Positions 57,545 through 64,000 of a stretch of DNA of 64,000 nucleotides are shown in pieces (position 1 is the first letter of the stretch; every line of letters begins with the position of its first letter). Position numbers and translations under genes: made by a program. This DNA is from Osedax fenrisi (taxonomy: Eukaryota; Annelida; Polychaeta; Sabellida; Siboglinidae), in assembly GCA_964019155.1 (NCBI GenBank), contig OZ025239.1, positions 108,927,085 through 108,991,084 of the forward strand, written 5' to 3'. Below the pieces are notes generated by a model. The model was not told the DNA's origin. It was given only the letters and a program-made list of their open reading frames with translations, and made no database searches.

Positions 57545-57783
57545 AATTCAAATCTTTGCTTGTCTTCGAAGACTTTCAAATCATTAAAAAAATGTTTGGA
57601 GACATCAAATCTCTACCATGTCATGTATTCGAAGACATTCAAATCACCAAAAAAATGTTTGAAGACATCAAATCTTTACCAATTCCTGTATTCGAAGACT
57701 TTCAAATCATAAAACAATGTTTGTCACATAAATTATTGAATTTATTGATAGTAAAAACTTCCCATCATCTAATATACAGTTGA
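57545..57783 (+). repeat. 63-bp tandem repeat with open frame
   Basis: About three copies of a 63-bp unit centred on 'ttcgaagac'. Since 63 is divisible by three, the plus strand is open through all copies, giving a 21-residue repeat VFEDFQIIKKMF-x-DIKSLP, in a 75-codon frame 57556-57783. No splice sites or homologue support it, so I treat it as a minisatellite with a fortuitous or decayed frame. Confidence 0.6.
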
Positions 57784-57845
57784 TCCCCTTTACTTCTACA
57801 AACAAAGTATAATGTGAGAGCACAGTAAACATAAACAAATTCCAT

Positions 57846-58600
57846 TGCAGATTTCCTACATACCTACTATAGCTACATATCTACATGAATACCTACTTAC
57901 CCACCTATATACCTACCTACTTACCAACCTAAGTATATGCATGACTACCTACCCAGCCACCTACATGCCCATATACATACCCTACCCAACAACCCGCCTA
58001 CCTATCTATCTACCTACTCACATATCTACCTATCCATCCACCCACCTAACTACCCACCCATACATATATCTACCTGACTACCTACCCATCCACCTACTTG
58101 CCTATATGCATACCCTACCACCAACCTACTTACCTACCCACCCACTCATATACCTAAATATCTTCCTGAGTACCTACTTACCTATATGCATACACTACCC
58201 TACCACCCACCTAACTATCTATCTACCTTTCCACCCACCCACCTAACTACCCACCCATATCTCTCTACCTTCATGACTACCTACCAACCTACTTGCCTAT
58301 ATAACTACCCTATCACCCACCTACCTACCTCCTATCTACCCACCCATCCATATATCTACCTACATACATACCTCCCTGCCCTACAACCTACCTAACTATA
58401 CTACCCACCTATCTACCTACATACATACCTATCTACTTTCCCAATGTATATATATATGTAGGTCCTACATACCTGACTGCCTACCTCCCCACCTGTATAC
58501 TTGCCTACATATTTGCCTGACTATCTATCCATCTACACATATACCTACCTGCATACCTATCTAACTAAATAAACACCTACCTACATACATGCATATATAC
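57846..58600. repeat. Degenerate TACC/CTAC microsatellite
   Basis: About 750 bp of imperfect (CTAC)n and related ACCTACCT tracts. Open frames across it encode only Thr/Tyr/Pro/Leu-rich repeats and are artefacts. Confidence 0.93.
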
Positions 58601-58852
58601 ACACATATATAATATACAAACACTAAAATAGTTAATAAGTGTACATATTTCTCTACATAGAGTTATATATTGAGAGTGTATCATACACTAAATGCCATCC
58701 AATGTATCATATAAAATCGATTCATGAGTATTATATAATAATAATTTAGGATATGCAATTAGCTACCTGTCCTTATCTATTATCTATTAATATACGTTTG
58801 TTCACTAATTTAGTTCCCTACATCTATATTAATAATCTATCACTCTGATCGT

Positions 58853-59002
58853 ATAAATGCTCCTTTTTTTTCGAGTTTATTCCAAATTATAGTACTAATC
58901 GAACTTATTAAATATATTCCTATTATATATAATAGGAATATATTTAATAAGTTCGATTAGTACTATAATTTGGAATAAACTCGAAAAAAAAGGAGCATTT
59001 AT
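58853..59002. repeat. Perfect 150-bp palindrome
   Basis: ataaatgctccttttttttc at the left is mirrored exactly at the right end. Every base I compared pairs, with the centre at 58927/58928 in cctattatatataatagg. No loop separates the arms. Not flanked by a clear target duplication. Confidence 0.92.
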
Positions 59003-60328
59003 TGTATATATATATACATATAAATAATGACTTATATAATTTATAAGTATATAAATTACATATTACGTATAATAATGTGGCTACAATACAATGATAAATA
59101 GTGAATTTAATCCATACAAATTTTTGAAAATTAAATAGGTGTGACTCGAATTGACTCGAAAATTAGATTTAAGATTTGAAATAATAATTTATATAAATGT
59201 TTGAAAATGATGTGACTCGATTTGAAACTTGAATTGAAAGATTTGAAAATTTAGATCACTAATATGTACTATTAATTGATGATATAGCATATATAACATA
59301 TATGTTATTTAGTAACTATGAACAAATTACCAATTAAATAAGTTTTTAAATAACATAAAAAGCATATTTTATAGCATGATATTTAAAATATATTGTTATA
59401 TAATATTTTATATCTAATATATAAATTCTATAAAAATTACATTTATATATAGATAAAAAAACTTATTAATTATTAACTTTAACTTATAAACTATTAACTA
59501 TTATTTTATAATATTGATTTTATATTAGCTGAATGCATAATGTAATTACATTACAATTTATTTATTGTTGACTTTTCAAATGCATTTTACTAGAAATAAT
59601 ATATGCTATGTTTACATATATAAATGAATGTTTAGATAAAAGTACAAAGCTATCTACCTAATTATTTTTCTATATATAATTAACATATATATGAATAATA
59701 TAACAAAACCCATATTCAAAAATAGAATTATTATTTGTAAAATATATATTTGTTACTTTTATGTAATAGATATGATTTTCTTTCTTTTTTATATAATAAA
59801 AAAAATAGTTTAAATCAATAAATAGTATTATAGAAACATTTAAAAAAAAGAGAAAATGCTTCCTTATCTCTACATATATGAATTCAACAAAATGGCCGTC
59901 TCAAAAATACATATCGCACCTACCACCACCAAACTTACTACAGCTAAATAATTTTTAGATCTTTGCCGGTAATTTATATACTCCAATATGCATGTTTTAT
60001 TTGGTTCATTTTATATCACTATTTAATCGTATATAATATTTATTATCATACTTAATTATCTACTAACTATTTTTTATATATATAAATTACTCATATATAC
60101 ATATATGTTACTCAAAATATCAGTAACTATTAAGTATATATATATTTATTAATATATTTAAATTATATAGAATTGGATACCTGCAATCCAGTTTATTTGA
60201 TGAGTTTCAACACGGTATCATGTACTGATTAACGTTAGTAATATATAACACTTTAAATTATTTACTAATTAATATTTTGTTTCAATTATATAGTTTAAAA
60301 CTACAAAAAAAACTATGTTGAAATAAAT
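59003..60328. other. AT-rich spacer
   Basis: No gene recognised. A small cluster of 'gactcga' repeats is at about 59140-59225. Confidence 0.5.
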
Positions 60329-61834
60329 TACAGGAAGCAGCTCTCGGACTCAGATGCAATGCTTGTAACAAGATGAATAACTTCAAATCCTTCTGTAGGA
60401 GCAGACATTACTATAAGAACTATAAGAAACAGGAGTCCACTAAATTACATCAAACTTACATGTAGCAGACCAGGACATAAGATACAAGGTTTTTATTAAA
60501 TTATGTTAAACTATTCATACCCTTTAAAAATAGAACATATATATTATTTAAAGTTGACAAAGGGTCTTAAAGTAATGTACTATCCTTTAAGGTATACAAT
60601 AACATTAGAAAGCCTACTTAACTAACCCCTATCCATACATACTCTTAGCATATGAAAATAAACCTATTGCGACCTACGGCATAACAATAATATGTTATAA
60701 TTATAATGGCATATTATACGATATAAACTTCACTATAGTCGAATCCCCACAACCCCCTATAATATGACTAATAGACACATCTGCAGAAGGCTAAGCCTCA
60801 TAAAAATATTATGCACAGACATAATCCCACCTATATCAAAACCACCCGCCAAAAATGATACCAGAATATTCCCCGTAACACTTCAAATAAGCCTCGACAA
60901 ATAAGTACGACCCTTGTTACATGCGAATAAATGTGTCGAAATCAACTTTAAAGTATATATAGAACTATAGCGTATGATGTCCAAAGGAATCATCATATCG
61001 GTAAATAAGCCTACAGCATAGGTATCCAGCATAACATATGCACCAAAGAAGTAAGGCGACATCATGATATTATATGTAATATGGTATTCCAACCAATGCG
61101 AAAGATTCCAGACATATCCAATAAGCAATTGGAAACTACCACCAAACATCAGAAGCATACCATATATGTCCTCCACTAATAGGACATCACCCACATTTCA
61201 TCCAGTCCTCACTACCTAGCATCAAATGAATTCATAGAAAGACACGTTCAGACCATAAAGAACATTATAAAAAATACAGACATCAATAAGATAACTAAAG
61301 CACTACTATCTTAGAGAAATAACCCTCAAAATATGATGACCCCAGCCCTCTACACCTACTCTTACATCAATCCAAACATCAGAACGCACGAAACTACAAA
61401 CACATCAAACATACATAAATTAACTAGATGACATTACTTGCAAGAAAACTGCATACATCGTACATAACGTTCAAATCTGTCAAATTCGAGACTCCTTAAA
61501 ATTCACATGATCCCCAGCTACCATTGTCAAGAAACGAACCAGAATCATATGTCATGTGTACCCATACGGGAAACATCCTATGACGTACAAGACATAAAAT
61601 ACGATCAACACCTACAACAAACCCCAAGAAAATTACACCACCATAGAGAATACCCCCACTCAAACACTACATTTATCTAATTACCCAACACCACCATCTG
61701 ATAATAATACCATCCTCTCACACACAGCTATTATAGAACAAAAGCAGCTTAGGAAACTATACGCCGAAGCTCCAGGAACAGGCACACTCCCTACCGATTT
61801 GTCCTGTAATATATCTTCTTCTTAGAAGAGGTGA
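60329..61834 (+). pseudogene. Ty3/gypsy retrotransposon gag-pol remnant
   Basis: Broken pieces in the right order on the plus strand. A zinc knuckle CNACNKMNNFKSFC (60355 on) has Asn in place of the His ligand. The protease/reverse-transcriptase linker reads NKPIATYGITIICYN and INFTIVESPQPPI (60633-60770). A reverse transcriptase start reads GIIISVNKPTA-stop-VSSITYAPKK (about 60975-61050), with a stop at a usually conserved Trp. After a deletion, an integrase end reads SSPHYLASNEFIERHVQTIK (about 61200-61260), followed by a long unclear tail. Many stops, shifts and deletions; dead. It is C-rich and G-poor on the coding strand. Confidence 0.7.
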
Positions 61835-62010
61835 TGTTATGTTATTATCACTATTACTTTGTGTATTATTATTATTATCTCGCATTATACTAACACACGC
61901 CGAGTGCTAGGGATATGCCCATACATCACCGTCTCACATGATTAAGCAATGCTAGACGCCTATCTATAAGAGCCGTGATAAATGTACAAAGTTAATAAAT
62001 AATGTATTTA
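61835..62010 (+). mobile_element. Probable 3' LTR fragment of the gypsy remnant
   Basis: Directly after a purine-rich tract (agaagaggtga) comes TGTTATGTTATTATCACTAT, the usual TG start of an LTR following a polypurine tract. GC content is higher until about 62000. No second LTR is seen in the window, so the end is uncertain. Confidence 0.45.
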
Positions 62011-62854
62011 ACGCATTGATTCTTTTTCTAATAACTTAACAACTTGTATATACAAATATACTTTAATATAAATACATTTCTGATTAATGATTCATATACA
62101 AATATACTAAATTTGATTTTGATAATTATGTTAATGTTTGAATCAAATAATAATATTTATGTAATGTATTATTCTAATATAATTACACTAACAAATATAA
62201 ATAAATGAAATACAATTAAATATATTTATGATTATTTGATACAAATACATAAAATCTGTTTTTGATATAAATTAAATTATTAATGTTGATCAAATATAAA
62301 GATTTATATAAGTTTTCAAGAATAATTAATTGATTATTGTTTAAATGAATATAACATAATTGATACAATTGATATATTTAGTATTTTAATTTGAAATAAA
62401 ATTGACATGTAAGAATCCATAATTAATTTATTATTCTTTTATACAAGAAAATATTAATGACTAATATATATATATATTTTTATAAATATTTAAATATAAT
62501 ATACATATTAGTGTTGTAAATGATGTCGGGTAGTTTCGGGTAATTGACTACATGGAAGGTTTCGGGTATCAAAATATGATTTTGGTTCAATTACGATTTA
62601 AATACTAATAACTTATCATTATCGAAAATATAAAAAATGCTTATTTAAAATTATAGTAAAAGTATTTTATACAATATAAAATAAAATCAACAATATAATT
62701 CGTTATCAATTAATTAGACAATAATTTTGTTATCAATGAGTTAATATATAATACATAATGTTACGGGTCGTGTACGGCAGAAATGCAGAATCAGGAATCG
62801 CTATAATTAATAAAAAATAGATAGATAAACAATAAAAAACATAGCAAAGCTAGC
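62011..62854. other. AT-rich spacer
   Basis: Nothing coding. Three short 'tcgggta' repeats lie at 62527-62570. Confidence 0.5.
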
Positions 62855-62877
62855 TTAGAAAAATATTCAAAGGTACT

Positions 62878-62915
<38 letters not shown>

Positions 62916-64000
62916 TAAATTCATATTATATTGATGACAATTTTAATTTCTAGGTTTCTATTTTCATTTATTATTATAATATTTTTATTTATTATCACTA
63001 ATTGTAGTGTTTTACAAGTGCTTCTAACTATTGTTATTGATTAATAGATATATTATTATTCATATTTATACATATTTTTAGTATTTATAACAATTATTTA
63101 TTCAATTTATTCATTATTATATTTTTTTATGTTGAAATATTAATTTGTTTAATTAATAATGATTATAATTTACTAACGCCATAGTAATTAATATTATACA
63201 TAAATAATACTCAAAATTAGACTCATATTTTAAGGATTTTATTATGAATTTATTTGAATTATAAAAATAAATATATTAAAATAAATTATTGTATCAGTCA
63301 TTTGAATCCGAATATAAAAATAATATTGTGATAATAGAAATAATACGTCAAGAATATTTCAAATCCATGATTTCATCACAATTTATTATCAAAGTAAATA
63401 AAAAATATATTAATTATATATTATATTATATATAAAATATTATGTAAAACACAATAATATAATAACATTTTATATTGATATCCTAATAACGTATTGACTA
63501 CATCTAATCACGTGATAATGTATGTATCCTCTATAACTTAATGATTATCTATGTATAGTTGTTCTCGTTTATTTGCATTGTTCTCCTTGTCTGTGTGAAT
63601 AATAGTTATATTAATTACGTATTATGATTATTACAAATAATAATAATACTTATTAATTCTAATAATTAATTATATAATATAATTATATGCGATAAAATGG
63701 AGTTAAATACAATTATTATTAATATATTTTTAAGAATATATTATTAATAAAAACTATAGAAAATAAAGTCTTTATAGGTTTTGTTAATATTATATAATAT
63801 ATGTGTATGTGGTATGTACTGACCCCAAATGATGGATAACACATGACATTCCATCAAGTGTACATGTCTTACAAGATAAACAATCTCCTGTTAGATTAAT
63901 AGTCGGTCCATCGTTACCGAAGAGTACTTTTTCATAGTACTCGTATAAAGATAAGGTACAAAAACCTTCCATAGTATCGGTAGCATCTGTATAGGATGAT
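62855..64000 (-). repeat. Diverged fourth copy of the gene segment
   Basis: From 'tagaaaaatattcaaa' onward the sequence aligns with 5240-6680 of unit 1 in the same orientation, with many substitutions and indels, one copy instead of two of the 111-bp repeat, and no MITE. It shows that the gene cluster is older than the 23.5-kb units and continues beyond the window. Confidence 0.85.
63569..63986 (-). CDS. Secreted cysteine-rich protein, partial (exons 2 and 3)
   Basis: Exon 2 is 63824-63986 and exon 3 is 63569-63590 on the minus strand. Exon 1 (signal peptide) lies beyond the window. Exon 2 begins after 'ctatacag' and encodes ATDTMEGFCTLSLYEYYEKV, then CLSCKTCTLDGMSC. The donor GGTCAGT and acceptor cacacag match the family; exon 3 again gives GQGEQCK. 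The residues ATDT, EGFC and EYYEKV agree with the R type, while the loop length (25 residues between the first two cysteines) and IHHL agree with the L type. Six cysteines; apparently intact. Confidence 0.68.

Noticed and set aside
57845..58395. Two overlapping open frames rich in Thr, Tyr, Pro and Leu
   Set aside because: Direct translation of a TACC-type microsatellite, open in more than one frame.
60883..61194. Minus-strand open frame of 103 codons
   Set aside because: Lies opposite recognisable gypsy reverse transcriptase pieces; the plus strand explains the sequence.

Overview
The window reads as nuclear DNA of an invertebrate animal. It is extremely AT-rich, with long AT and ATT microsatellites, spliced genes using GT..AG introns, TATA-type promoters, and many decayed non-LTR retrotransposons plus one Ty3/gypsy relic. 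I cannot place the lineage more precisely. No bacterial operons, rRNA, CRISPR arrays or intact long genes are visible.

Layout. A unit of about 23.5 kb is tandemly repeated: unit 1 (1-23533), unit 2 (23534-47051) and a truncated unit 3 (47052-54854). Units 1 and 2 differ almost only in microsatellite lengths and a handful of bases. Unit 3 is identical up to about 48.7 kb, then differs every 100-250 bp until it breaks off inside an (AT)n run at 54854. About 8 kb of different DNA follows: AT-rich spacer, a 474-bp tandem duplication, a GC-richer orphan exon-like block, a 63-bp in-frame repeat, a TACC-type microsatellite, a perfect 150-bp palindrome and a gypsy remnant. From about 62855 to the end lies a more diverged copy of the left-gene segment.

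The genes. The only convincing protein genes form one small family of secreted cysteine-rich proteins of 121-123 residues, present six times (five complete, one cut by the window end). Each full unit carries a divergent pair: an L-type gene on the minus strand and an R-type gene on the plus strand, 3.7 kb apart, lying in the two arms of an old inverted duplication. I reconstruct three coding exons: signal peptide plus a variable linker; the cysteine core CLSCxTCTLxGMxC; and a very short last exon encoding GQGEQCK (GQGEQCT in unit 3). Promoter, 5' leader and signal peptide are almost identical between L and R, while the mature part has diverged. I do not recognise the family and assign no function.

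Mobile DNA. Each unit holds several different non-LTR remnants (endonuclease and reverse transcriptase pieces on both strands), a tRNA-like SINE head, an 848-bp TA-flanked inverted-repeat element inside intron 2 of the R gene (with empty sites visible in paralogous copies), a TTAA-flanked palindromic element next to an 800-bp foldback, and a hairpin-rich satellite. These probably supplied the repeated sequence on which the locus rearranged.

All splice models, family names and duplication histories come from reading by eye. The near-identity of the 23.5-kb units, and the sudden change at 48.7 kb, could be partly an assembly or haplotype-phasing effect.
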